Under the pieces are notes generated by a model. The model did not search any database and was not told where the DNA came from. It saw only the letters and a program-made list of their open reading frames with translations. From positions 11,211,501-11,275,500 of the forward strand of contig NC_091107.1 of NCBI RefSeq assembly GCF_024713975.1: a DNA stretch of 64,000 nucleotides, given 5' to 3'. Origin of the DNA: Paralichthys olivaceus (lineage: Eukaryota; Chordata; Actinopteri; Pleuronectiformes; Paralichthyidae). The position numbers and the translations under genes are program-made. This document shows, piece by piece, positions 11,054-24,857 of the stretch (position 1 is its first letter; the number at the start of each line of letters is the position of its first letter).

Positions 11054-14000
11054 AAAACACGAACTGAATCACATGAAGCTTTTCAAGATTTGTATTTGTT
11101 TCGTTTTGTTTTGTCAAGAGAGAGGGGGCTGAAGATTTGACGGAGTAGCACAGTATCCCCGTTCTGAACAGGGTTACAGCTACAGGCTCAAACTTTGGAT
11201 GGACACGTAAGACAAGAGAAGTGCAGCAACAACACCACACTTAAGCTTGTTCTGAAAGCCTCCAGCTGTTTGATGTGTGTTCATGTGACTCTGTGTTCTG
11301 CTCAGAGCAGCCACAAAGATGAAGAAAACACAGAAAAGCACAGAATGCGAATGTCGGTGGGAATTATCTCTTTCAGGTCTAAAGGTTTATGGCTTAAATT
11401 TGCAACTGTCAATTAATCTGTTTGAATGTTGAAGGATTCAAGTCCAGAGTTCAGGGCATGTGTGAAAGCAGCCTCTGTGTCAATATGCTCCTTAGGTTCC
11501 TACAATGATTGCTCTTGTTAATGTTATATGGTGTTTTTATGTTTGTGTTGTAGTGGTGTGTTAGCGAATATGATGCAATCCTTTACTGCGTACTGCCGTC
11601 CTCTGTTAAAAAAAATATAAATATGCAATAATATCAAAACAAAAGGATTAAACAGATTTTTCATCTGTTTATAATATATGTAAAAAGATATTTGATTGAT
11701 GTAATACTTATTGATGGTGTATTACTTCAATGTTATAATGTGTATTTGTTTTTTTTGATCTGGACAATTGAATTCTAAAACCAATTACTCTAATTTATTA
11801 AAACTTTGTCTTTTAGCCTCAGGTTCCAGCAGATGTAATAACACTGTACTTACCAAAGTAATTGTTCCAATCAGAGAAAATGGTGGCATTGCATAACAGT
11901 GGGGGCAAGAAACGTGATCAGATAAGAAAACTGTGTGTGCACAGTATGTTACAGCTGAACCAGGAAGTCAGTCTCTACATTGAATCTAGATGTTTACAAC
12001 TGTCGCAATTTTATTTATTTATTTTATCGTTATTTTTTTTTTCTGCCAAATACATTTGTCTAACCTGAAGATTTTGTTTACAACTTGTCTGATTGTGTCT
12101 CTTGTTCCCACAAGATAATAACTTGTGCACAAGATTTTAAAAAAGACTTCGGGGGCTCCGTACTCCGTAGATTTCACTCAGGTCCCTCATCAGTGTGAGT
12201 CTGCATCTTAGCGTAGAAAACATCAGCTTTGCTCTTCGTTACCTGCAAGTCTCCAGGTTAAAGGCTTCTAATGTTACATATTTTCACTATTGTCAAGAAA
12301 TCTCATGAAAAACTGTTATTTCCTATAACAGTCGATCACTGTTGCTCAAAGCAGACAACTCTGAAACAGGAGCAAACCTTTGTTGGGGACTTTTCAGCTG
12401 TGGATGAGAATTTTAGTGAGTATTTCTGGCTGTATGTTGGATGTGGGACTGGCTAGAAAATAAAGGTCTAAGGCCATTTTTATAGTAATGAACAGAGGTA
12501 TCTGGCTTCTTCTACACAGACGATACTTGCAAGTAGTATCAGTTCATTTTATTGGGTTTGTTGTTTTCATGTGATTTATTGACTATAAGAAAACCATTGA
12601 CTACGATCACAGACGTCTCCTGTTGACCTCTGCTGGTCCAACCCAGAGCTTCTGTTGGAGGCTTCTCTTTCGATCTGTTTAACACAGAAACTCATACAAC
12701 TGTTTGTCAGACAGTACGTTCAGGTTTGACAGCTCTTTTTTGTTTAATTGTTTATTTACGTTTGTTAAATAATGTTTTGTTCTGTGTGTCTATTGTATAT
12801 TTCATTTTATTTTAGAGAAACGTTTTGCAGTGATATGAAACGCTGAGCTGAGAGACTTGTGAAATGTATTAATCCAATAAAACCACTATAATTCTAATGT
12901 TATATAATGTTATGTTGTTACTGATGTAAGTGTCTCACTCTGAGTCTCAAGGAATCATCTGTGTCTGACTCTTAATTCCAGGGACCATAGTAAACTTGTA
13001 TTCACTTTCATTAGTGTGTGTCCTGGGTTTGACGTTCTTTCTTTGAAACGATGCAAATAATTAAAATCAAACTGTTGCTTTCTGTGCCGAGGGCTACATG
13101 ACAAACATGTTTACTTCAACATGGAGAGATTATATTCAACAAAATAATACAAAAAAGTCTTGTTGAAAACTTTTCTCTGAACTTTCTGAACAGGCTCCAG
13201 ATTTTGTTGTATAACTATGTTTTAAAAGAAAACCTTTACTGCAATAAAAGTTTGAACACCACATATTAACAGAAAAAGTTTTGTCATGAAGTTGTTACTT
13301 TAGTAAATATATATATAATATATAAATTATGTACATATATTCAGGTAAATGTACTTTAAAAATTAAAAGTGAAAGTCATTACAGTTCAGAAAAGGTCTCT
13401 TGCAACTTGATAAAATAGTATTATTTTTACAGTCTTATTTTGTATAAGAACATATTATTATCATATATTGACGCAACATATTTTCACTGTAGGCTGCTAT
13501 AAGTACATTGTGTTTGCGAACATAGATATCTTGTCAATAACTAAAACTTATGAAATGTCACTACAACTGTATTTTACTATACTATTATCCATTATATGTT
13601 TAAACACCAGCCTCTACCTGTAAATAATCAAAACTACAGTAATAAACACTTTTATTTTCTTATTACTAGACTTAAGTGTGTTACATAAATTAAATGTCAA
13701 CATGCAGCTGATTAGTACTAAAAGGAGGTGGTCAAAGTAAAGAGTTACCTTGTGGATTTTAAAGAGGCATGAAAGATTTCACAACCTTTTTAATAAATAC
13801 AGATGATACAGATACAGATGTTTCCTTGTTTTAACTCACATGCTCTTTGGGACTCGTTGTGCTTGATATTGATTTCAGTGCGTTGGTGTAAGTGGTACCA
13901 GGTTTGGTCTGATTGCTCCACAGATGGGGAGCGGTACTGAAGATCAACACCCTTTAATAATGACTGAATAACGTATAAAATATAAAATCTATCGACAGCA

Positions 14001-14347
14001 GCCTGCAAAATATTCCATACCGTCATCTGTCATGTGAAATAATGTGTACTGTGAGGATGCAGTAACCAAGAAGACAGAAAACGACAAAATTAAGAAAAGG
14101 CACAGTATATACACTTTAATGATAAAAGAATATGAAAACAAACAAGTCAGAATGAGTAGATTAGTCATAAAAAATCCCTGTCTCTATAAAGACACAATAA
14201 GAAGAAGGCCTCAATCGTCTGTTTAGTGCCTCGAATCTTCCACTGATGACTTCTTCAATGGAAAGAGGTTTGTCCACTGCATCAGATCAGCAGAAGCTTT
14301 GTTTCCGTCTTTGTGTGTTTGGTTCCTGGTTTGTTTGTGCACGTAGT
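11054..14347. other. Convergent intergenic region, pou2f3 and slc37a2 3' ends
   Basis: No further coding exon is seen. The left part should hold the pou2f3 3' UTR: AATAAA signals occur on the plus strand at 12459-12464, 12876-12881 and 13243-13248, and which one is used cannot be told. The right part should hold the slc37a2 3' UTR, with a minus-strand AATAAA at 13651-13656. The DNA is AT-rich. Short open frames here lack any family resemblance. Confidence 0.6.
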
Positions 14348-17300
14348 TCAGATTTCTTTGAACCTGTAATTAAAAGGTTGAAATAATCAAATGTACAATT
14401 ACTTTGAGTATGAAGAGATAAAATGAAATCTGACATTTTATATATATATATATATATATATTATTTGAGTGCTATATGTAAGTTTTCTCTGTTGCTGAAT
14501 GTGGCTTCTTGAATGTGGCTTCTTGTCGTGAGCAGGCAGTCATCACCAATCATCATTGTATTTGCAAAACAAGCGGTTATAATACGCCCTCTAAGCAGCT
14601 GATGATAAAATGGTCGGACGATGTTTTCATAACCCAAATAACATTCCTGTTTTGTTACACTGTGTACATACATAAATACACGATGATTTCCTACACATGA
14701 TGTTTTTAAACATGATCTCAATGATTTTGTCAAGCTTTCATAACCTGACCAGGGTGCAGTTGAAGATTAGGTATAAAATGATCGCAGGGGACTTTCTGAC
14801 ATGAATATAAATACAGGTTTTTCCAAGTTTCTTTATGTTGTGGAGCCATTGTTGATACTGACCCTCTGACTCTGGGAGCACGTCCACACCAGCCCTGAGC
14901 TTCTTTATAAACAAGCCTGGATAAAAACTGAAGAAAAAAAACAACGTTTTATTTGGGGTGTTGTTACACAGCTACAGGAATATATTGAAGACGATTAAAA
15001 CATCTAAAACATGAATAAGCAGTAATGATAAGAAAATTCTGAGCCTGATAAAAGAGCAATGTGAGAGAGGAGATGAGGGGTTTCTGACCAGGCAGGCCAA
15101 GACATCGGCAGAGATGAGCATGTAGAAGACGTTGTTCCAGCCAGTGGGGGAGATCAGACCGGCTAACAGAGGACCCAGAGCAGCTCCTGCAGAAAACACA
15201 CCAACAGCAAAACCTTTTTTTCAACCTTTCAGACTTTTAAATGCAAAAGAAAGGACTCGAAAACATCAACTTTGAAAAGACAAATACAAAAGTGAAAAAG
15301 TATAAAATATGTCAGGTATGAACGGAGTTAACAGCCTTCAGAGAAATCATTAGGAACAAAGCGCCTGTGTTCAGGATACAACCGTTGTCCGAGAGTTAAG
15401 TGGATTATCATGTGGAATTTTCTGTTTTACTTTAAATGCATTTTTATTTGCAGTAACGGCATCACCAGATCGACATGGAGGTTACATATCGAATGACTTG
15501 GGAAAACTAAGGCATCGTAGATTAGAGGTTAGGGTATTGAAAATATATGTCTATCATTTTGCATGGAATGAATTTCATTATGCATCATTATCATCAATGA
15601 AATAAGTATCTGTATATGTTTGGTGATATATGTTTCAGTGCTTCACAGGTTCATTTATTTCCCCTCCAATTCCTTCACCCAAATCATCATTTAGATTTGT
15701 AGACACCATTTGATCTATCTCTCTATTTAACAAATACAATGAAGGTGAATTCAACTTGTGGAACAGCAATAAGAAACATACACTCAGACAACTCAACCGT
15801 GTCTGTGTCAATGTCTGATTCTCAGCATGTAACACACCAGTGAGGAACTACAGTATGTTAAAATATTGATTTGATCCATTGTTTATATTACCAATAACTA
15901 CTTGAAAATACAGAATCAACAGTGAGATGCTGATGTTCACGTACCCACTGAACCAGTTCCGTCTATAATAGCTGTGACTGTTGACAAGGCCCTGGAGTTC
16001 CCTCTCAGACTCTCATGTGTTCCCTGTTGTAACAAACACATCAGGTCAATGCAAACGGTGTTTTCACTTATGTCCACTACATGTCAGTGGGATTATATAA
16101 CAGAGCATTAGATGCATAAGTTCTTACCAGGTCTGCAGATACAGCAGTAGTGATGAGTGCGTACGGTCCGTTCACCAGGCCTCCACACACCAGCAGCATA
16201 GCTACATATGGAAAAACAGCTTCACATAAAATGGCTAAAAACTTGTCAGGACAAAATAAACCAACTTCCGCATGTACTTGTACTTGAACTCATTTTTGTT
16301 ATGACTCCGCTCCTTCTCCCTGTAAATGAATATTTCATAACAGTGTAATATTTTCTGTCTCAGGGGAATATTTTAAACCAAAGTGAGGATAGACTTTAGA
16401 AAAATAGTTAAAATATGAAGACGATATGCTGGAGTGTGTTTTTATGGAGCTTTAATTCTGTTTGACTATGATTCGACATGACCATAAAAAAATTATCTCT
16501 CATATCCAGCTTTGTCTTTGAACTGAATCTTTATTGTAAGAGCAATCTATCAAATAGCTGAATTAACAATAAGATGCTAGAAGGAGTATTAAAATAGAAA
16601 CTTACCAATTGTAGTACCGAGGTTCCTTTGTCCAATGTAATTATAGAGGAAAAGCTGAAACATGAACAAACAACGCTTTTACGATCCATGCTAGATGTGA
16701 ATAATCACTAATGTTATTGTCATTATTTATTTCCTGTGGTGACACCGACCATGGGGGCGGCAGCAAGCAACATCACACAGCAGGTTGTAGCTCTTCCACC
16801 GGTGTAGTCAGACACAACACCTGCCATGATGCCTCCTGGACATTCAAAACATATTCAGACACATTATATCTTCCTGGCGTGAAACATGTTGGAAAACTTT
16901 TCAGATTATTGGATACGTCTGATCAACACCTACCCACAATTCCTCCAACATCAAACAGCGTGGACATGTCTCCTGCCTCTTTTGCTTCGAAATGTGCTGA
17001 GAATGAAAAACAAAATCTATGTTCATTTTAAGATGATGGGGATGAAAGTATATCGTATGAAAAATAAAAAATTTTATAATTGGAAAAAAGTGGGTAAACA
17101 CTGACCAATGTTTGAGATGTACAGAGGAAGCCAGTACAGGAAAGTGTAGCTGACCAGTTTGGCGAACAACAGACAAAGAGAAAACTCCATCACTCCCTGT
17201 GTGAGACACAATGACAGAATGAAAACCTCTGGAATCTTTCCCATGTCTCTTACACTAAACATGCGTTAGGAAGAGAGTCTGCTCTGATTAACTAGAGCCA

Positions 17301-20300
17301 AGTACATAAAGAAAGCAGATGTGTGATGTTTTGCTACATACGGAGCTGAGCCACAGATCCTGCCAGATGATTACCAATATGTTGAAATAAAATGTCAAAA
17401 AATTCTAAGTGAATGATTTTAAAATGAGTCTCAAAAGCTGAATTTCTATAAATCTTTATTTTTAAATCAGTAAAAAAGTTGATCAGATCTGTGTCACTGT
17501 GTAGTTTCCATTACCACCATCAGAGGGTGATAAAGTTAACATTTTCAAATCCTTCACATAGTTGTTAGGCTCTTTATCTTTCAAACTGTAAACAAATTCA
17601 AAATATTGAATTCATGACCTTTATTAGTTTAGAACGTTTTAAGTATCGAATATAGTAGTAAAAAAATTATTCAGAACCACCCGTTTCAAATTCATCCCAC
17701 CAGGTCTAACAAACCAAACATTTCCATGGTTAAAAATAGTTGTTTTGACTCACAGGTATACTGAGAGCTCCACAGAAGCTTATAGCCTCGGTGTGATCCT
17801 CGACAACCCCTGGAGGCTCGTTGGAGATGGACCCGTTGACGGTTCGGGGCGAGTTCTGCAAGAGAGGTTCCACTTCACCGCTGTCCTGATCACTCTAAAG
17901 CACACATAAACATGCATGCACGGGTTCAAGCTGTTTCATTGTTAATTATTATTCACTCATTCATTAACTGAAAATTAATGTTTCTGATAGAACTCACATG
18001 GTGCTGAGGAGGAGTGCAGTTAATGTCTTCAGGTTCTGAACAGAAGAAGTAAAGATGGGGATCAGAAATGTCTTTTTACAGCAGCTTTGAAATGCTGGCA
18101 TTAGAAATATACACCATTTATCATGAGCCTGCAATTAGTGGATGTGGGTCTGTGATTGTGTGTGGGTTTGTGTGTAACTGACTCTCAACCAGGAAGAAGA
18201 AGCACAGGATCCCAGTGGAGGCGATGATGAGCCCTGGGACAATAAAGGACATTCCCCACGTTGACGAGACGAAGACTCCAGCGATTAGGGAGCCCAAGAT
18301 GTTTCCCACTGAGGTGTGAGAGTTCCAAACACCCATGATGAAGCCACGCCTGATGAGCACAAAACAAAACAGGATCAAAACAAGCACACAAAGAAGATGT
18401 ATACGATTGGAAAGGGGTTGCGATGATTTTGTTTTCTCAAAAAAAAAAACTTAAATAGACTTTTAATCCCGTTTGTGTTCTACTGTAACATCCTCTAAAG
18501 GAAAGAAGCTGAATCTATCAGGCAGAGGAACAAGTGTCTGTGTGAAATCAGCCTTAATCATCAAGTTTGAGCACATAACTCATAATTTTATTTGCATATA
18601 GAGCAAGCTGTTGACAAGATATAATGGGTTTGTTACAAAGCTTTTAGGTGGGTGTAGATATCGGTGACCTTAGGACACAATGAGGTTCCTTTGTTTCCAG
18701 ACTTAATGCTAATCCAAACTGAGCGCTTCCCGACTTCAGGCCCATACTTCACACGCAGATATGAGGTTGATAACAATCTTCTCATTACACTCAAGGTAAG
18801 TGGATTTCAAAATCAATTCTTTAATGATCAACAACCGACTGACTATTTAAGCCTGAAGAAATGATGACCACAAACTTGGGTCAAATGAATCTCAGAACAT
18901 AGAATTTTATATCGTATTGATCAGCTTCATGTGAACACAGATATCACAATAACCAGGTTATTACAGCTCATGTAAACATGTCTGTTCTCTCTGTGTAACA
19001 AGGTTTATTTTGTGCAAGTAAACACAATCTATAGCTACAGACCAGAAACTGAAAAGGCTGGGATCCACACTCACGTGTTCTCATGCTGATGTTTTTTTTT
19101 AACTATGCTTGAGGTTCTACTTTTGTCAAGAAGCAGTTAAACCAGTTTGAGTGACCTGAGTTTTATCACAGCAAGGTTTCACTCTGTTTTCAAAATGAGA
19201 CTGTGACCAACAAGCACGTGTTTGTCAGTCAGCAGCAAAAAAAAAAAGGTATTGAATATTGTTTAGTCAGCGGGTCTGCTCCCCCTGTACTCACTTCCCC
19301 TTTCCAAACCAGTTGCCGACACAGGCCACCACTGCCGGCCAACCGGTAGTCTGCACCAGCCCGTTCATAACCTGCAAAGGGAAGCAAACAGAAGTAGAGA
19401 CAGGCCAGTGTAAACTTACAGAACCAAAGCATCATAACGCTAATACAAACTCTCTAACTCTATACAGGAGGGGGTAGGAGGGTATACACTGGGGGGACCA
19501 GTGTAAGTATTCTCTCGCCAAAACATTATAAGCCCAGACACGTGCGGTCATATGATGCAGCTGTGAGTCATGTGATATGTGAGTAAAGCCTGACTAAGCC
19601 ACCATGAGATCTCTACATTTTTTGAAGGGAAAAGATAATGAATAAGGACTGTACTCTTTTCACATATTGGATTTTGATCTCTCTTATGTCAACTAGCGAT
19701 TTCTTTCTTTCCTTCTGGCTCTGACGGGTGTAAGTGTGATTAATGATTCTATGAGGAACAAGAGATATTTATCTTAACAGTTTCCCATAGGTTGCAGTTT
19801 CACTTGTGGACAGGGATGGGTCAAGTGAAGATCATCTAACACTTCAGAGCTATAGAGAAGCATTGCATTTATTTCACTTTTACCTTGTTGTCTGAGGTAA
19901 TCTAGCACTTATACAATTAAAATCTGATTGTGCAAGGTGACAAGTCTGAGCATGTTTCCCACCATGAGGCTAACTGTGAATCTCAGTGCATGGGTGTGGT
20001 TATTACTGGTCAAAGAACAATACACAAAAACCTAAGTGAAACAAAACTCTTCTGACAATAGGCACGTTCAAGATGGACTTGGTCTGACTGACTGTGTCTG
20101 TCTTGATCAGGTGGAGGGATAGAGCAATAAAACAATGACATCAAGTCAGAAACTTTCTACTTCTCGTAGCATCACGACTGATGTCACAGGTTTTGTTTTT
20201 TTGTTCAGATGAAATGGATGTTTAGGAAATCCCAGAGTTTTTGACTGCAGCTGGCTTGCTACCGCAATCTCTAAATTCTAACCAGCATGCGTCATGTAAA

Positions 20301-23047
20301 CTCAGCGCTGCACAGCGCTGCATCAATTAGAATGCAGCACTAAATGTATTTATTTGTACTAAGCCACTGAGTGTGCATACACACAAGGAGCAACTTTCAT
20401 TTACTATATAATCGAGTGGCCAACGAAACCTGGTTAGTGTGCTTGTGGGTGTGGCTGAACATTTGGTTATGATATAGCAATAAACAGATACACAACTCAA
20501 CGACCCTGTTCAGACCTGGAACTAACAACCTGAGCGATCTGATCACAAGTTGACACAGGAGACGCAGTCATTGTATTTTAATGCCACGTGTGAACAGATC
20601 AACTGACCACTTGTGATCGGATTTCTCAGGATGGATGTTTATACCAGGTCTGAACTGGGCCTATCACACTGTACATAATATATGAGACCAACCCATCCAC
20701 AAGTTGCGCCCTTTGTTTACAACCAACAAGGGAATAAAAGACAGTACGTCTCTGTGATGTTGTATGTTTACCTGGATGAAGGCGTAGTACCATAATGAGT
20801 GGATGTTCCAGTAGAAACCAAGGCCAAACAGACACGTGAACAATCCACTCAACAGCATCCCGACACTCAGGTAATACCGCAGAGGCAGCCGCTCTCCAAA
20901 TATTCCACTGTTAACACAAGACAATGATTACAACTCAACACTCTCAGACAAAAACAACAAACCAGGAGTTCCAACAACATCACATACAAACCTGAAAAAC
21001 ATGCCGATGGCGTAGGTAACCAGGAAACAATTATCCAAGACCCCAAACAGTGTCTGATAGTTGTCTTGGTCTAGACAGATGGCACAGATAAAAAGATTAT
21101 CTCTCTTTAACTCCTCATCCAACAACACAAAAAACTATGGCAAATGAAATGCAGTGTTAAGCTATGGAATCAAACCAGGAATTAAAACCAAGGTGTCTGC
21201 AGTGATGTGGAGCCGGTTCCTGAATAAACAACATTCACGTCTGATACCTTACATAGATGGTGACAGAATCCTCAGGTCTGATACTGATACTCATAAACGG
21301 AAATTAAAATATACGATAATCTATATGTAGTGAAGGGTTTAGCTGGTGCTGGAGGTTTTATCTAGCATTTGATGACTAGATGACAACAACTTAAGGACTC
21401 ACCAAAAGGAGCCCAGTCACACCAGGTAGCATTGTTGGTTATGTTAAGGTCTGCAGGGCGAATGACTGTGGAACAATTTCTGTGCAACTCGCTCTGAGTA
21501 TCAGAGAGAAAAACATTGAAAGAAACTGGTGAAACACAGCAAACAAAACAACAGTGGAATGTAAAGTGACAAATGTAGTTATTGTCATAGTCAGTGGTTG
21601 ATGATGCTTTGTTAAATGTACATTATTGTGCATTTTCTTATGGGTTAGTTTATGGTTATCCTTTCAAAATTGATTGTCACCTTAACAATGCTGATAGGTT
21701 TCCGTGACAGATGGTAGGCGGTGTAGAAGAGGAAGGTGAGGAAAAGAATAAAAGTGCGATACCTGCAAAAGAAAGATCAAAATAAAGACGTGCCATGGAA
21801 CAAGAGCCTTTAGGTGAATATAAAATGACTGCTGGTATAAAATTGACAACATTGACATCAATATAAACGTAACTGCTGTGTGTGTACTGGGCATTATGGA
21901 CGATTGAATATTAATACTAATACATGGATCAAAGTAAAAATTTTATCTTAATGAATACTGGTACAATGTACGTCCCTAAATCACACGCCTGATCTCTGCA
22001 GCGTGAGGCGGTGGCACTTGTGTGTAATAACATTTTACTAATGGTAATAAACAAGCTTTTTGTATCACGCAGCCTCATGACAGCATTTCAATCAAGCTAT
22101 TCTATTATTCTGAAGTGAGCTTGTGTACCAAGCATACTTGAAGGGAATTTACAACAATGGAAGGAATAACAAGAGTCTATGTTAATATGTTATCTGTTAA
22201 GTTAGAGAGAAAAAAACTGCTGTTAATTTTAAGAAAAGTAAATGTCTGTAATTTAGTGACAAAAAGTTCCTTCTGCAACTATCCAGATTGTCAACTGTGT
22301 AGATTTGATGCATTGTTGTATTAAATCATTGGATTCTGATTGTTGGTTGGACAAAACAAATGAATGTAAAGGAAGACTCACTGTTTTCCACTGCTTTATA
22401 AAGCAAAACTCATTTTAAAATTGATCGCCACCTGCAGGTAATAATTAGGAGTTATTAGGTGTGGCCCAGGTCACTGTCTTAATATTAACACTTTTCATTT
22501 GGACGATTATAAATTGGTAAAAAAAAAAAATTGACGTAACGATCTAATTTCTTATCTATTCATGCTTTTTCCTGGTGACAGTGAAAACCAATATTACAGG
22601 TTGAGATGTTATTAAAATAAAGTGCCTCGTGTCTTGGTAGATTCCTTAAATACTTAATGTATTGATGAGCACATTGATTCTGCAGAGATCAAATGTGTCG
22701 ATGAGGGAGGAAGCTCTGGATGAGACTTTAAAAACCACTGGAGTTTGGTCCTCACAGTTGGAGCAGGTCCGGGGGAAAAAACAAGCAGCAATAACGAGAC
22801 AGTGACATGATGTAATGAATAAAGAATAGACAGCCCCACCACAGATCCACACGCTTTATCGACGTGGTTCTGGCTAAACATTGACGCAGGGAGATAACAC
22901 ACACAGGCTGCCCTCGGGTAATGACGGTGTCGTGAACCGGCTGTTGGGGACAGAACAGTGGGAATGGACGGTGATAATAGAAACTTACCAACTGTCCCGA
23001 GAAAACGACGTGATGATGCGTATACCAGGAGCCAGGGGAGATCTCAT
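14348..23047 (-). CDS. slc37a2: Glucose-6-phosphate/phosphate exchanger 2 (SLC37 family)
   Basis: Major-facilitator-superfamily protein of the organophosphate/phosphate antiporter group, in the ER membrane, exchanging sugar phosphate for inorganic phosphate. Coding exons 5' to 3': 22989-23047, 21681-21762, 21403-21493, 20992-21070, 20772-20907, 19295-19371, 18183-18349, 17998-18035, 17754-17894, 17106-17196, 16934-16996, 16750-16835, 16606-16654, 16128-16201, 15945-16023, 15089-15186, 14863-14927, 14348-14363; 496 aa in all (human 501). The start MRSPLAPG and the blocks GERLPLRYYLS, GVWNSHTSVGNILGS, FAKLVSYTFLYWLPLY and GLISPTGWNNVFYML match SLC37A2. Three N-glycosylation sequons (N53, N64, N68) lie in the first lumenal loop. 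The hydrophilic central loop after FFFLVE is poorly conserved. The last exon codes only FKEI and stop, matching the human end YKEI. Donors GTCAGT at exons 7, 10 and 17 are non-optimal but keep the frame. Confidence 0.95.
14439..14461. repeat. TA dinucleotide microsatellite
   Basis: A run of TA repeats about 75 bases upstream of the last slc37a2 exon, within intron 17. Confidence 0.9.
14495..14526. repeat. Short tandem duplication
   Basis: A 15-base unit ending in GGCTTCTTG occurs twice back to back inside slc37a2 intron 17. No function is suggested. Confidence 0.7.
20503..20660. mobile_element. Short non-autonomous DNA transposon with about 45-bp inverted ends
   Basis: The left end begins CCCTGTTCAGACCTGG. 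The right end reads CCAGGTCTGAACTGGG, its near-perfect reverse complement, and the pairing continues inward through GATCACAAG / CTTGTGATC. The total length is about 158 bases with no coding capacity. It sits in slc37a2 intron 5, about 110 bases from exon 5. A relative is at 5830-6019. Confidence 0.8.
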
Positions 23048-24857
23048 GTTGGCTGAGAGCGGGGGTCCGTAGTTTAAAAAACAGGAAGACTCACAACTTG
23101 ATTCCAGACATGTCCCCCGAGGTGAAGATGTCGCTAACACTGACCACAGGAGGCAACCAGCTGCTTATTCACTGGTTATAACAGTGAATCATATAAATAT
23201 ATGTTAAAAACAGACGCGGACCTTTAGGTTTAATTTGGATAAACGACACTGGGGTTAAAAAGCAGAGGCTATGTGCTGAAAGAATAGAGCAGCAGTCGTT
23301 TAGCTTCGTGCGGGGCGATACAGTCCGTGGACATCCAGCAGGGCTCCATTGTGTCCGGCTGCTTTATACCCTCCTCTCAGCAGACAGCCGGCCTCCCTCC
23401 ATGCGCCGGTAGCACGCGTCCGGTAAGAATAGAAACGTAAATTCTATTATTATTAGACCGAAACGTGTTTCATCCAAACTGTTTTCCACACGGAGCCCCC
23501 CGGTAGACACGTGACCTCCCCCTCTTCTTTTCCCCGACCACGGACCGGAAACAGCTGAGGAGCGGAGCGGTGAAAGCAAAGCCCGGTGAGGAGCCGCAGG
23601 AGCCGCTGGAGCCGGAGCCACCGCTCACACAGCAGGAACACGTGTTGCTCTATTTTCTGGTGTGATCCTGAGGTTTGAGTCTCAGAGAGACACCTACCCT
23701 GATGACACGATTCATCACTGTCATCCTTATGAGGGAGCATTCACACATCTCCCTATTAATGTTAATTCACTGGCTCCAAACTGATTCGATTCAACATGAC
23801 TACAAAACAAAACAGGAATAAAAACTATAACAGGTTATCTCTGCCTTGAGTAATAAAGATTGAAAAAAATTAATGCGAAAGTCTTGGTTGTGTCTGTGAA
23901 GGAAGGACACTTGCTAGTTAGAGCAGAGTCATGGAAAAGACAGAATTAATATTTTGTTGACTGTCCGTGTAACCCTTGTCCAATTTTCTATGATTTAAAA
24001 TTGATCTTTCAATTTTCCTATGGCTAATCAAACTGATATGAATCCCAGACCATTTCAGCCCATAACTTCTTATCATGTTTCAAATAAACACACATTCTAT
24101 GATCAGCATTTCAGTTTAATTAAATTATTTTTTTGTATGTATATTGGCAATGATGCCAGTTATATACACCTAACTAATTCTGCCTGATTAAAATAAACGT
24201 TGGTGTACTCAGGCATACTGGCTTGTCAGAGCGTGAGATAACCTTTAAGTTATTCATATTCAGTTCCAGTTTATTCAGAGCGTATTTCTTTGTTGTTAAA
24301 CACCCACAGGGAAAAAAACATTCAGAGCATCTCCTCTAAGGTTATTAATATTTTTACTGAGTTTAATGTTTTTTTGTGCCTAATAAAGCTAAAGAAATTC
24401 ATTCATTTTAAAATTTGTGATTGTTCCATCAAAATTATTTTAACAGTATAACACAGGGACAGGCCGATACAACTACATACAATTTATTATAATATAGTAA
24501 GTCTTAACAGGACAATACCAGGGTTTCCACTACATTCATTTTACAGCGGTGGCGGCCTGCATACAGGAAACACTGCAACACTGTCATATAAAGAATAAAT
24601 AAAACAGTTAACAGATTTGAGTTTATCAAAGAATTATAAATTAACATGACACATATCACATTCTTATAAAATTCCTTAAACAAAGCAAATCCTGAAAAGT
24701 ACATTTTCAAGTTTACGCATGTATCAACTTCGTCTAGTCTGACTCTGAGTTTGACTTTGACTGCATTTTCCAAAATGGTCTTTACAAACAGACAGACTCA
24801 AACAACAAGGACCTGTTTTCTTTGAGAGCATTTTCCACTGCAGTTCAGCAGCTTCCT
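23048..24857. other. Intergenic region between slc37a2 5' end and ccdc15 3' end
   Basis: The first 600 bases (to about 23640) are GC- and CpG-rich and probably hold the slc37a2 promoter and 5' UTR. Two CACGTG E-boxes lie at 23508-23513 and 23639-23644. The rest is AT-rich and should contain the ccdc15 3' UTR, with a minus-strand AATAAA at 24483-24488. No other gene is seen. Confidence 0.5.

Noticed and set aside
14738-14944. Frame extending slc37a2 exon 17 through its donor
   Set aside because: The extension matches no SLC37 tail, whereas splicing to 14363 gives the conserved FKEI end.
20626-20924. Two minus-strand frames near slc37a2 exon 5
   Set aside because: Only 20772-20907 is exon; the rest reads through the intron and into the short transposon.
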